DNA from: Kribbella sp. NBC_01245
GTDB taxonomy: Bacteria > Actinomycetota > Actinomycetes > Propionibacteriales > Kribbellaceae
Length of the DNA stretch: 64,000 nt
Direction of reading: 5' to 3'
Assembly (NCBI RefSeq): GCF_036226525.1
Contig: NZ_CP108487.1
Span: forward strand, 2,418,001-2,482,000
Shown: positions 34,501 to 43,139 of the stretch, piece after piece
Layout: every line of letters starts with the position of its first letter
How positions within the stretch are numbered: the stretch's first letter is position 1
Notes under the pieces: model-generated
Database searches by the model: none
Told to the model about the DNA's origin: nothing
Seen by the model: only the letters and a program-made list of their open reading frames with translations
Program-made: the position numbers and the translations under genes

Positions 34501-35237
34501 GGCAGCAATCTCACCACGCCGGCCAGGCGACCGCTGGCCTTGCCCTCCCGGCGGTACGAGAAGAGGTCGGCGGACTCGATCGTGCAACGCGACGCGTCCG
34601 TCACCCTACAACCCGCCTCGGCCAGCTGGCTCGCCACGCCCGCACCGACGTCCAGCGCCGGCGTACCCCAGCTCGTCTCGGCGTACGACGCGGGCACCTT
34701 GGCGACCACCTCGTCGCGCATCTCGGCCGGCACCTCGTAGCAGCTGCCGCACACGTGCGGCCCGACGATGGCCAGGATGTCCTCGGCGCCGAGCTCGCGC
34801 ATCGCGTTGACCGCGGCCGGTACGACGCCCGCGACCATCCCGGGGCGGCCCGCATGCACCGCGCCCGCGACGCCGTTGACCGGATCGGCCAGCAGGATCG
34901 GCACGCAGTCGGCCACGCGGATGCACAACGCGACATCGGTCCGGGTGGTGACCATCGCGTCGGCCGTGGCCATCGGCGAACCGAAGGTCAGATCCGCGTC
35001 CGGTCCGACGTGATGCACGTCCGCGCCATGCACCTGGCTGACCCGGATCAGCGCGCCGTGCCCGACGCCGAACTCGTGCGCGACGCGGCGCACGTTCTCC
35101 GCGACGGCCTGGACGTCGTCACCACTGGCACTGCCGAGATTGAGCTCGGCAAACGGCGCTTGGCTCACCCCGCCGTACCGATCGGTGAAAGCGAACCGAA
35201 CTTCGTCGATCACTGCATCAAAGCCGAACACCCACAA
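34497..35237 (-). CDS. pgeF: Peptidoglycan editing factor PgeF (YlmD/YfiH family)
   Basis: The protein has 246 residues of the copper/zinc polyphenol-oxidase-like family. In E. coli PgeF prevents wrong L-Ser in place of L-Ala in the muropeptide stem; other members are purine nucleoside phosphorylases. Metal ligands are in VSQVHGADVHH, VADCVPILLADP and AGAVHAGRPG. The end SADLFSYRREGKASGRL is also typical. It follows the S41 peptidase stop by three bases in the same direction, yet the usual neighbour ftsZ is separated from it by the ArsR/S41 pair. Confidence 0.92.
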   Translation of the reverse strand: MWVFGFDAVIDEVRFAFTDRYGGVSQAPFAELNLGSASGDDVQAVAENVRRVAHEFGVGHGALIRVSQVHGADVHHVGPDADLTFGSPMATADAMVTTRTDVALCIRVADCVPILLADPVNGVAGAVHAGRPGMVAGVVPAAVNAMRELGAEDILAIVGPHVCGSCYEVPAEMRDEVVAKVPASYAETSWGTPALDVGAGVASQLAEAGCRVTDASRCTIESADLFSYRREGKASGRLAGVVRLLP

Positions 35238-35240
35238 ACC

Positions 35241-36197
35241 CTAGCCGGTCGCACCCACTGCCGCCGCTTCGTCCCTCAGGGCGCGAGACGTCGCCGGATC
35301 AGCGAGCACGTGGTCGAGGGCTTGCCGGTACGCCAGACCGAACGCCTCTTCAGCCGGTACGGCGTACTCGGGGTGGACGCCGGTGCCCTCCCAGTTCGTG
35401 CCGGAGATCGGATTCACCGAGCGCTGGACCGGGATCGTGGCCTCGAGATGCGGGTGCAGCTTGAAGCCCTCGCGGGGATGGGCTCCACCGCGAGTGCGTT
35501 CACCGATCAGCGTGGCGCGTTTGAGCTGCTGCAGGTTATACGACAGCTCCTCGCCACCGGAGAACGTCGAGCCGCTCGTGAGAACCCAGAGCGGCCGCTG
35601 CGCGCCGTACCGAGGGCCGGCGAGGTGTGGGACGGTCCAGTACTGGTTGATCGTGCCGGTGGCCGGAGTGTGCTGGTCGTTGAGGTGCACGGGTTCGGCG
35701 TCGAGCAGGTAGCTGCAGACGAGCGCGACCATGTGCGGGTCTCCACCAAGGCAGCCGCGCAGGTCGAGCAGCAGCCCGTTGGTTGCCGAGAGCAACTTCA
35801 TCGCCGCCGCGAGGGCGTCACCGGCCATCTCCGGGGAATAAAGCAAAGGGCGGATCGCGAGTACGCCGATGTTGCCGGGCAGGCGTTCGACCCGGGCCAT
35901 ACCGCCGGCGTCCAACCGGGAACGCTCCAGGTAGTGGGCGTATTCGGCGCCCTCGTCGGTCTCGTCGACCACCTCGTCGATGTGGAACTTGAGCCGCAAA
36001 TGCTTGTCGTTGTTGCCGATTTGGAGGTCGGCCGTGACGAGGGCGCCGAAGGCCTCCGGATCGCCCAGGTCGTCGTACCGACCGGTCTTGAGGTTGTCCC
36101 GGAGGCGAGCAGCCACGGTGGTGCCGACGTCGGGGAAGACGTAGTGCTCGCTCACCAGGTCGGCGAGCTTTTCGATGATTTCGTGGGCAGAGGTCAT
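35241..36197 (-). CDS. S41-family peptidase (tail-specific/IRBP-like)
   Basis: The protein has 318 residues. It starts with a helical N-terminal domain resembling the IRBP/Tricorn-like lid (EIIEKLADLVSEHYVFPDVG) and continues into the S41 core. The catalytic Ser is in VLTSGSTFSGGEELSYNLQQ and the likely Lys/Glu partner region follows in GERTRGGAHPREGF. No signal peptide is visible, so it probably acts in the cytoplasm. S41 enzymes of this subtype often accompany HTH regulators. It is divergent from the ArsR gene, with a 57-bp control region, and is not a division gene by known function. Confidence 0.85.
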   Translation of the reverse strand: MTSAHEIIEKLADLVSEHYVFPDVGTTVAARLRDNLKTGRYDDLGDPEAFGALVTADLQIGNNDKHLRLKFHIDEVVDETDEGAEYAHYLERSRLDAGGMARVERLPGNIGVLAIRPLLYSPEMAGDALAAAMKLLSATNGLLLDLRGCLGGDPHMVALVCSYLLDAEPVHLNDQHTPATGTINQYWTVPHLAGPRYGAQRPLWVLTSGSTFSGGEELSYNLQQLKRATLIGERTRGGAHPREGFKLHPHLEATIPVQRSVNPISGTNWEGTGVHPEYAVPAEEAFGLAYRQALDHVLADPATSRALRDEAAAVGATG

Positions 36198-36226
36198 GTC
36201 GAGCAGTAGAGCACCGGCCTTGACAA

Positions 36227-36248
36227 AGCGTCAAGAGTATTTGACGCT
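36227..36248. promoter_or_regulatory. Palindromic operator between S41 peptidase and ArsR regulator
   Basis: The inverted repeat agcgtcaa-N6-ttgacgct is perfect over eight bases per arm. A further ttgac/gtcaa pair (36220-36224, 36230-36234) overlaps it and includes the hexamer ttgaca (36220-36225), which is a -35 match. This is the kind of site bound by an ArsR-type dimer controlling both genes. Confidence 0.7.
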
Positions 36249-36254
36249 TGATTG

Positions 36255-36758
36255 GTGACAGACGAGATGGATCCGGAGCTGAAGGTCGCGTCAGCCGAGC
36301 AGTTCAAGGCGTTGGGGCATCCGATGCGGCACCGGCTGCTGTTCGCCCTTGGGCAAGAGCCGGCCACGATCAGCCAGCTCGCGGTATCGCTGAATACGCG
36401 CAAGGGCAATGTGGCGCATCACCTCGGCGTGCTGCGTGAGGCCGGCATGGTGCGGGTGGTCGAGACCCGGCAGGTGCGGGGTGGGACCGAGCAGTACTAC
36501 CGGCGAAGCGCCAGGATGCTGACCTTCAGCCCGGAGGCCGAGCGCGCGACCGTCGGGCCGACACTGCAGGCCGTCGCCGGGGAATTGGAGAACGCGACCG
36601 AGACCCTGCTGCTGAAGCTCCGCAACCAGCGCCTCACAAAGTCCCAAGCCGAAGCGCTATCGGCCCGACTCGAGTCACTCATCGACGAACTCCCCGACGC
36701 CGGCCCCGGCGAATCCCGCTACGGCATCGTCGCCACGGTCTACCAGACGCCTTCGTAA
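36255..36758 (+). CDS. ArsR-type winged-helix regulator
   Basis: The protein has 167 residues. The N-terminal domain FKALGHPMRHRLLFALGQEP followed by TISQLAVSLNTRKGNVAHHL and LREAGMVRVVETRQVRGGTE is a winged helix of the ArsR/HTH_20 class. The metal-binding ELCVCDL-type motif is absent. A C-terminal coiled helix (ENATETLLLKLRNQRLTKS) may bind a ligand or partner. I take the GTG at 36255; ATG 36267 is also possible. It probably controls itself and the S41 peptidase through the palindrome just upstream. It ends 10 bp before palindrome A5. Confidence 0.85.
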   Translation: MTDEMDPELKVASAEQFKALGHPMRHRLLFALGQEPATISQLAVSLNTRKGNVAHHLGVLREAGMVRVVETRQVRGGTEQYYRRSARMLTFSPEAERATVGPTLQAVAGELENATETLLLKLRNQRLTKSQAEALSARLESLIDELPDAGPGESRYGIVATVYQTPS

Positions 36759-36768
36759 AGCATGACGC

Positions 36769-36870
36769 ATTTTTGGCGTTCATTCGTCGGAATCCGCCCT
36801 CTAACGTCAGCGGACCTGTGCGGGTCCGCCTAGCTGAGAGGGCGGATTCCGACGAATGAACGCCAAAAAT
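36769..36870. repeat. Long inverted repeat, family A copy 5
   Basis: The arms start atttttggcgttcattcgtc, the right arm being the exact complement. The inner hairpin gcggacctgtgcgggtccgc is perfect on eight base pairs. The arm reads gcgttc where other copies have gcattc, and the right arm has the matching change. It lies between the ArsR gene and the ftsZ stop. Confidence 0.92.
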
Positions 36871-36884
36871 TCAGGCCGCGTGGG

Positions 36885-38375
36885 CTATTTCAGGAAGTCG
36901 GGGATGTCTAGTTCGTCGTCTTCGACCGGGGGCTTGCGGGTGGGGCCCTGGCGGAGGGGCTGGGTGGAGGGGGCCGGGGGCTGGTACGGCGGCGGGGTGG
37001 ACTGCGGGTTCGACTGCGGCGCCGGCTGGGAAGTCGGCTGCGGCTGGTGCGGCTGCGGGGGCTGGTGCGACGGCTGGGCGGGCGGCGGCGTACGGGCCGG
37101 GTCGTTGGTCTGCGGCCGGGCCGAGTGCGTCGTACCGGCTGTCGGCACCGGAACCGTGTCGTCGGAGGTCTGCGAAGCAGGCGTCACCGGACCGCCGTAG
37201 ACCGACGGCGTCGGTGCGGGCGCGGCCGGAGCGGCACCGTTCGACGACGGCGTGTTGCCCGCGAAGGTCGAAGGCCAACCAGCACCTGCCGGAGGCGTCT
37301 GACCTGAAACCGGAGCGGCAGGAGTCATCGGGGCCGCAGGCGGCGGAGTGGCCGGAGCAGCCGGGGCGGCAGGACGCGAGGTGGACTGCGGGCGGGCGCT
37401 GTTCATGGCCTGCTCGCGACGCTTCGGCATACCGCCGTCGAAGCCGGCGGCGATGACCGTCACGCGGACCTCGTCACCGAGAGCGTCGTCGATGACCGCG
37501 CCGAAGATGATGTTGGCGTCCGTGTGCGCCGACTCCGAGACCAGCTGGGCGGCCTCGTTGATCTCGAACAGGCCCAGGTCGGAACCGCCCGCGATCGACA
37601 GCAGCACACCGTGCGCGCCCTCGATGCTTGCCTCAAGCAACGGACTCGAGATGGCCGCTTCCGCTGCCGCGACGGCCCGGTCCTCACCACGCGACGAGCC
37701 GATGCCCATCAGCGCGGAGCCGGCGTTCGACATGACGGCCTTGACGTCCGCGAAGTCGACGTTGATCAGGCCCGGGGTGGTGATCAGGTCGGTGATGCCG
37801 GAAACACCCTGCAGCAGCACCTGATCGGCCTGCTTGAAGGCGTCCAGCACAGAGACTGCCCGGTCACTGATGGTCAGCAGGCGGTCATTCGGAATCACTA
37901 TCAGGGTGTCGACTTCTTCGCGGAGGGTGGCGATGCCGTCCTCTGCCTGGGTCGCGCGCCGCTTTCCTTCGAAGGAGAACGGCCGCGTGACGACACCTAT
38001 CGTCAAAGCGCCCAGGGACCTTGCGATCCGGGCCACCACTGGCGCACCACCGGTGCCGGTACCGCCGCCTTCACCCGCGGTGACGAAGACCATATCGGCG
38101 CCCTTGAGCGCCTCCTCGATCTCCTCCGCGTGGTCCTCGGCGGCCTTCTGGCCGATCGCCGGATTCGCGCCCGCGCCGAGACCACGGGTCTCCTCACGGC
38201 CGATGTCGAGCTTCACGTCGGCATCGCTCATCAAAAGCGCCTGAGCGTCGGTATTGATGGCGATGAACTCAACGCCCTTCAGACCGTGCTCGATCATCCG
38301 GTTCACGGCATTGACGCCGCCTCCGCCGATGCCGACGACCTTGATGAGTGCCAGGTAGTTCTGCGGTGCCGCCAC
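36885..38375 (-). CDS. ftsZ: Cell division protein FtsZ
   Basis: FtsZ is the tubulin-like GTPase that forms the Z ring. The 496-residue protein has the N-terminal [20 protein letters not shown], the GTP signature [18 protein letters not shown] near residue 107 and the T7 loop [30 protein letters not shown] catalytic region. The long linker (about 160 residues) is Pro/Ala/Thr/Gln-rich, longer than in many actinobacteria, and the conserved C-terminal peptide [10 protein letters not shown] binds SepF. It is preceded by 223 bp without a gene, holding its promoter. It is separated from pgeF by a divergent two-gene module. Confidence 0.97.
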   Translation of the reverse strand: MAAPQNYLALIKVVGIGGGGVNAVNRMIEHGLKGVEFIAINTDAQALLMSDADVKLDIGREETRGLGAGANPAIGQKAAEDHAEEIEEALKGADMVFVTAGEGGGTGTGGAPVVARIARSLGALTIGVVTRPFSFEGKRRATQAEDGIATLREEVDTLIVIPNDRLLTISDRAVSVLDAFKQADQVLLQGVSGITDLITTPGLINVDFADVKAVMSNAGSALMGIGSSRGEDRAVAAAEAAISSPLLEASIEGAHGVLLSIAGGSDLGLFEINEAAQLVSESAHTDANIIFGAVIDDALGDEVRVTVIAAGFDGGMPKRREQAMNSARPQSTSRPAAPAAPATPPPAAPMTPAAPVSGQTPPAGAGWPSTFAGNTPSSNGAAPAAPAPTPSVYGGPVTPASQTSDDTVPVPTAGTTHSARPQTNDPARTPPPAQPSHQPPQPHQPQPTSQPAPQSNPQSTPPPYQPPAPSTQPLRQGPTRKPPVEDDELDIPDFLK

Positions 38376-38598
38376 GTCCCGCGCCTCTCGCCTCGTTCTG
38401 TTCCCGTTATGGCCGGATGGCCGTCCGAGCTGCGCCTGCTCCCGAACACCACCAGGAGCCTTCGAGATCTTCGCCGATGTAAAGACTCGACCTCAACTTG
38501 ATGGTTAGACTTATGTCAACTTTAGATTACGCCGCACGGTACGGGACCGAATCCGGCAATGTCCACGCGCCCCGCCGCACGGTGCCGGGATGTGACGA

Positions 38599-39354
38599 TT
38601 ACTTCTTTTCCCCTTTGGTGACAGGGAGATCCGGCGCCGACACGTCGTACACCTTCGCATCTCGCCGCATCAGCACGTTCAGTACCTCGGCCTTGCGCGG
38701 ACTGTCATCGGCACTGCCCCAGACGACCTTCACCCCGGCAGCCAGATTCAGCGTGATCGAGTCCGGCGACGCGGCCGAGATCGAGATCACCCGGGCCCGC
38801 AGGGCATCCGGCAACGCGGCCGAAACCGTCACGATCGAACGGACCGTCACCGCCCGCCGTACGCCGGAGACGACCGCCTGCGGCAAACCCGGCGGCCGGG
38901 TGTCGATCGTGCGGTACGCCTTGCCGGTGGCGTCGACCAGCTCCCAGCGGCTGCCGTCCGTCACCACGACCACGGGTTCGCGCTCGGTCACGTGAATGAC
39001 CACGTCGTTCGGCCAGGCCCGCGCGACCAGAACGTCAGCCACGGAAGGGATCGTGCGCACGCGACCGGCGATCAGGTCCAGGTCGACGCGGGCCAGCGGC
39101 TCGCCCGTCGGCACGTCCGCGATGTTCGTGACCACGTCCTCGGACAGCGTGGTCAGGCCGTCGACCTTGACGCCCGCGACCGCGAAAACCGAGGAGAAGT
39201 AGAACAACCAGACCGTGATGCCGCCGACGACCAGGGCCAGACCGCCGAGGATCCAGGGCAACCGGCCACGCCAGCGCACCAGCCGTTGCCGGCGCGCGAA
39301 CTGCTCCTGCGCCCGTGCCAGGTCAGACCGCGCCAGGTCAGCGCTGTCGCTCAT
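38599..39354 (-). CDS. ftsQ: Cell division protein FtsQ
   Basis: FtsQ links early and late division proteins in the divisome. The 251-residue protein has a short basic cytoplasmic N-terminus (FARRQRLVRWRGR), one membrane helix (LPWILGGLALVVGGITVWLF), then a POTRA domain (VFAVAGVKVDGLTTLSEDVV) with the typical LARVDLDLIAGRVRTIPSV, and a beta domain (WPNDVVIHVTEREPVVVV). Its start overlaps the murC stop by four bases. Between its stop and ftsZ lie 223 bp, so ftsZ has its own promoter. Confidence 0.93.
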   Translation of the reverse strand: MSDSADLARSDLARAQEQFARRQRLVRWRGRLPWILGGLALVVGGITVWLFYFSSVFAVAGVKVDGLTTLSEDVVTNIADVPTGEPLARVDLDLIAGRVRTIPSVADVLVARAWPNDVVIHVTEREPVVVVTDGSRWELVDATGKAYRTIDTRPPGLPQAVVSGVRRAVTVRSIVTVSAALPDALRARVISISAASPDSITLNLAAGVKVVWGSADDSPRKAEVLNVLMRRDAKVYDVSAPDLPVTKGEKK

Positions 39355-40784
39355 TCGGAACCGGTGGCCTCGGCCCGCTCGGCCAGCAGGCCGACCACCT
39401 CGGGCCCGATCAGGGTCACGTCACCCGCGCCCAGCGTCACCACCAGGTCACCCGGCTTGGCCAGATCCGCGACCACTTGCGGTACGGCGGACCAGGACGG
39501 CTCGAACCGGACCTGCTCGGGCTTGAGCGGCACGTGGTTCGCGATCAGGGCACCGGTGACACCGGGCTCCGGGTCTTCCCGGGCGGCGAAGACGTCCATC
39601 ACGACGACCTCGTCGGCCAGCGCGAGCGCCTCCGAGAACTGGGCGGCGAAGATCCGGGTCCGGCTGAACAGGTGCGGCTGGAAGCAGGCGATGACCCGCC
39701 CCTCCCCCGCGACCTGGCGGGCCGCGGTCAGGTCCACCGCGAGCTCGGTCGGGTGGTGCGCGTACGAGTCGTACACCCGGACGCCGTCCTCGTTGCCCTT
39801 GAACTCGAACCGCCGGCCCGTCCCGGTGAAGGACGCGAGGCCCTCGCTCAGGTCGGCGGCGGAGAAGCCAAGGCCCAGGCCAACGGTCAGAGCCGCCGCG
39901 GCGTTGAGGGCGTTGTGCTTGCCGGCCTGGCGCAGGTGCACGGCCGGGTACCGCCGTCCGCGCACGACCGGCACGAACGACTGGGTCGCGCCGACCGCGG
40001 TGATCGCGGTGACCTGGATATCCGCGTCGTGGGACTCGCCGTACGTCCGTACGTCGATATCGCGGGCGCGTGCCTTCTCCGTCAGCTCGCGGGCGCCCGC
40101 GTCGTCGGCGCACATCACGATGAACCCACCCGGCAGGATCCGGTCGCAGAACTCGTCGAAGGCCTGGTAGTAGCTGGCCTCGTCGCCGTAGTTGTCCAGG
40201 TGATCCGGCTCGACGGAGGTCACGATCGCGACCTCCGGGCTGTACGTCAGGAACGACTTGTCCGACTCGTCCGCCTCGGCCACGAACAGATCGCCGTTAC
40301 CGTCGTGGGCGTTGGAGCCGGACTCGTTCAGGTTGCCACCGATCGCGTACGACGGGTCGGCGGCGCAGTGCTGCAGCGCGACCGTCAGCATCGACGTGGT
40401 GGTGGTCTTCCCGTGCGTACCGGCGACCGCGATCGTGCGACGGCCGACCATCACCGAGGCCAGTGCGGCCGCACGCGGCAGGATCGGAATCCCGGCCGCG
40501 CGCGCGGCGACGACCTCGGGGTTGTTCTCGCGGATGGCCGTCGAGACCACCACGGTGTCGACGTCGGCCACGTTCTCCGCGGAATGTCCGACGGTGCAGG
40601 TGGCACCGAGGGCCCGCAGCGCGCCGAGCACCTTCGAGTCCTTCGCGTCACTACCGGACACGGTGATGCCGCGGGCGGCCATGATGCGGGCGATCCCGGA
40701 CATCCCGGCACCGCCGATACCGACGAAGTGCACCCGGCCCAGCTTCTCGGCGGGCAGGGTTGATTCAGGAGCGGTGACGATCAC
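39351..40784 (-). CDS. murC: UDP-N-acetylmuramate-L-alanine ligase MurC
   Basis: MurC adds L-alanine to UDP-MurNAc using ATP. The 477-residue protein has the N-terminal GRVHFVGIGGAGMSGIARI, the P-loop AVAGTHGKTTTTSML near residue 122, EADESDKSFLTY and VTSVEPDHLDNYGD, and the conserved FQPHLFSRTR in the C-terminal domain. The murC start overlaps the murG stop by four bases, as do nearly all genes from murF to ftsQ, so they are translated as one chain of coupled genes. Confidence 0.97.
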   Translation of the reverse strand: MIVTAPESTLPAEKLGRVHFVGIGGAGMSGIARIMAARGITVSGSDAKDSKVLGALRALGATCTVGHSAENVADVDTVVVSTAIRENNPEVVAARAAGIPILPRAAALASVMVGRRTIAVAGTHGKTTTTSMLTVALQHCAADPSYAIGGNLNESGSNAHDGNGDLFVAEADESDKSFLTYSPEVAIVTSVEPDHLDNYGDEASYYQAFDEFCDRILPGGFIVMCADDAGARELTEKARARDIDVRTYGESHDADIQVTAITAVGATQSFVPVVRGRRYPAVHLRQAGKHNALNAAAALTVGLGLGFSAADLSEGLASFTGTGRRFEFKGNEDGVRVYDSYAHHPTELAVDLTAARQVAGEGRVIACFQPHLFSRTRIFAAQFSEALALADEVVVMDVFAAREDPEPGVTGALIANHVPLKPEQVRFEPSWSAVPQVVADLAKPGDLVVTLGAGDVTLIGPEVVGLLAERAEATGSE

Positions 40785-41875
40785 GTAGAAGACCTCACCA
40801 CATCGAGAATCATCTTCGCCAACCGGTCGTCCGCATCTTTACGAATCAAGCCACTCGCGGCGGCCGACATGGCGTCCAGACGGGCCCGGTCGAGCAGCAG
40901 CGGCGGCACGGTCGCGCGCACCCAGTCGGGCGTCACGGCCGCGTTGTTCACGAGCAAGCCACCACCGGCGTCGACGACGGCCTTCGCGTTGAGCTCCTGC
41001 TCGCCATTGCCGTGCGGCAGCGGCACGTAGATGGCCGGCAGACCCACCCCGGACACCTCGGTGACCGTGTTGGCGCCCGCGCGGCACACCACCGCGTCAG
41101 CAGCGGCGTACGCCAGGTCCATCCGGTCGACGTACTGAAGCACGACGTACGGCATGCGCCCGGGCGCGACCTCGAGGGTGTTCTTCGGGCCGATCGCGTG
41201 CAGGACCTGGATCCCGGCGGCGCGCAGATCCTCGACGGCGCCCGCGAAGGCCTCGTTCAGCCGCTGAGCGCCCTGCGAACCACCCGTCACGAAGAGGGTC
41301 GGCGCGTCCGGGTCGAGGCCGAAGTACTCGCGGGCCTCGGCGCGCTTGGCCGCCCGGTCGAGCGACGAAATCGCCGTACGGATCGGGAGCCCGACGTACT
41401 GCGCGTGCGGCAGGTCCGTGCCCGGGAACGAGACGGCCACGTTCTCGGTGCAGTAGCGGGCGGCGAACTTGTTCGCGATCCCCGGTACGGCGTTGCCCTC
41501 GTGCACGATGATCGGCGTCTTCCGCCGCCAGGCCGCGATGTAGGCCGGCGTGGACACGTACCCACCGAAGCCGACCAGGGCGTCCGCCTTGGCCTCGTCG
41601 AGCACCTTGCGGGCAGCGGTGACCGAGGCCCACATCTTGCCCGGTACGGCGAGCAGGGCGGGCGTCGGTTTGCGCGGCAGCGGCACGGGTGGGATCAGCT
41701 CGAGGCGGTAACCGGCCTCGGGCACGACCTTGGTCTCCAGGCCACGCTCGGTACCGAGCGCGACGATGTCGATCGTCGGGTCGATCCGGCGCAGCGCGTC
41801 GGCGGTGGCGATCAGGGGTGAGGTGTGGCCGGCGGTACCGCCACCGGCCAGGACGATGCTGGGCAAAGCTCTCAA
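40781..41875 (-). CDS. murG: Lipid II synthase MurG (UDP-GlcNAc transferase)
   Basis: MurG transfers GlcNAc to lipid I on the inner face of the membrane, forming lipid II. The 364-residue protein is a GT-B glycosyltransferase with the first G-loop VLAGGGTAGHTSPLIATADA, the second VTGGSQGAQRLNEA, and the C-terminal VCRAGANTVTEVSGVGLPAI that binds the UDP. It is downstream of ftsW and upstream of murC, each overlapping by four bases. Its N-terminal hydrophobic patch fits membrane association. Confidence 0.96.
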   Translation of the reverse strand: MRALPSIVLAGGGTAGHTSPLIATADALRRIDPTIDIVALGTERGLETKVVPEAGYRLELIPPVPLPRKPTPALLAVPGKMWASVTAARKVLDEAKADALVGFGGYVSTPAYIAAWRRKTPIIVHEGNAVPGIANKFAARYCTENVAVSFPGTDLPHAQYVGLPIRTAISSLDRAAKRAEAREYFGLDPDAPTLFVTGGSQGAQRLNEAFAGAVEDLRAAGIQVLHAIGPKNTLEVAPGRMPYVVLQYVDRMDLAYAAADAVVCRAGANTVTEVSGVGLPAIYVPLPHGNGEQELNAKAVVDAGGGLLVNNAAVTPDWVRATVPPLLLDRARLDAMSAAASGLIRKDADDRLAKMILDVVRSST

Positions 41876-43128
41876 CGCTCCCGCGAGTTCTCACGGCCAA
41901 TTCGGCCAGGTGTGCGCCACGACGACAGCCACCCAGGCAGCAGGGCCTTGCGGGATTCCCGCAGGGCGGCCTGCGCGCCGGGCTCGGCCTTCGCGAAGGA
42001 CAGCAACATGCCGATCGCCATCAGCGTCGGCAGCAGTGCGGACCCACCGTACGACAAAAGCGGCAGCGGGATACCCACGATGGGTAGCAGGCCGATCACC
42101 GCGCCGAGATTGACGAGCGTCTGGGCCATGATCCAGATCGTGATTCCGGCCGCCGCGTAGCGGATGAACGGCTCGTCTGTACGCAACGAGATCCGCATCC
42201 CGGCATAGGCCATCGCGAGGAAGAGCGTGAGCACGGTGAGTGACCCGATCAGCCCGAGCTCCTCACCGATCACCGCGAAGATGAAGTCGGTGTGCGCCTC
42301 GGGCAGGTTGCCCCACTTCTGCGTGCTGTTGCCAATACCGGCGCCCCACCAGCCACCACTGGACAACGCGTAGAACGAGTGCGCCGCCTGGTAGCCGTCG
42401 CCCTTGATATCGGCGAACGGGTTCATGAACGAGGTGAGCCGGTCCATCCGGTGCTCGGCCGAGACGGCGAGATAGCCCGCGACCGCACCGACCAGGCCGA
42501 TCATCACCACGAACAGCCGGGTGGGCGCGCCGACGATCCAGATCAGGCCGAGCATCACCGACATCAGCACCAGCGACGTACCGAGGTCGCGCTGGCCGAT
42601 GATCAACGCGATCACCAGCGAACAGACCGGCACCATCGGGATCAGCAGGTGCTTCCACTGGGTCAGCAGCGCCTGCTTGCGGGCGAAGAGGTCCGCGCAC
42701 CACATCACCAGCGCGAGTTTCGCGAACTCACTCGGCTGGATCCTGAGTGGGCCGCCGAAACTCAGCCAGTTCTGGTTACCACCCACGGACTTACCGAGGC
42801 CCGGGATGTACGTCAGCACGAGCAGCAGCACGGACCCGAGCAACGCGACGTACGCGAGCATGCGGAAGTGGCGTGGCGTCATCCGGGAGGCGATATAGGC
42901 CATCGGCAGACCCACGCCGACCCAGATCAGCTGCCGGTTGAAGATCGTGTAGCTGTTGCCGTGCACGCGAAACGACAGCACGCTCGACGCGGACAGCACC
43001 ATCATCAGGCCGAGCGCCAGCAACAGACCGGTGGCGCCCAGCACGATGTGGTACGACGTGAGTGGCCGGTCGAGCACGTTTCGCAACGTGTCCGACCAAC
43101 GGCGTTCGGGGACCGGGACGGTGGTCAC
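41872..43128 (-). CDS. ftsW: Peptidoglycan glycosyltransferase FtsW
   Basis: FtsW is the septal SEDS glycosyltransferase, working with FtsI. The 418-residue protein has about ten membrane segments, beginning SYHIVLGATGLLLALGLMMV. Conserved SEDS blocks are FGGPLRIQPSEFAKLALVMW, GQRDLGTSLVLMSV with the catalytic Asp region, SSGGWWGAGIGNSTQKWG with LPEAHTDFIFAVIGEELG, and VGIPLPLLSYGGSALLPTLM. It starts 11 bp after the murD stop, the only gap of any size in this part of the operon. Confidence 0.95.
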   Translation of the reverse strand: MTTVPVPERRWSDTLRNVLDRPLTSYHIVLGATGLLLALGLMMVLSASSVLSFRVHGNSYTIFNRQLIWVGVGLPMAYIASRMTPRHFRMLAYVALLGSVLLLVLTYIPGLGKSVGGNQNWLSFGGPLRIQPSEFAKLALVMWCADLFARKQALLTQWKHLLIPMVPVCSLVIALIIGQRDLGTSLVLMSVMLGLIWIVGAPTRLFVVMIGLVGAVAGYLAVSAEHRMDRLTSFMNPFADIKGDGYQAAHSFYALSSGGWWGAGIGNSTQKWGNLPEAHTDFIFAVIGEELGLIGSLTVLTLFLAMAYAGMRISLRTDEPFIRYAAAGITIWIMAQTLVNLGAVIGLLPIVGIPLPLLSYGGSALLPTLMAIGMLLSFAKAEPGAQAALRESRKALLPGWLSSWRTPGRIGRENSRER

Positions 43129-43139
43129 GGTCGCCCCTC

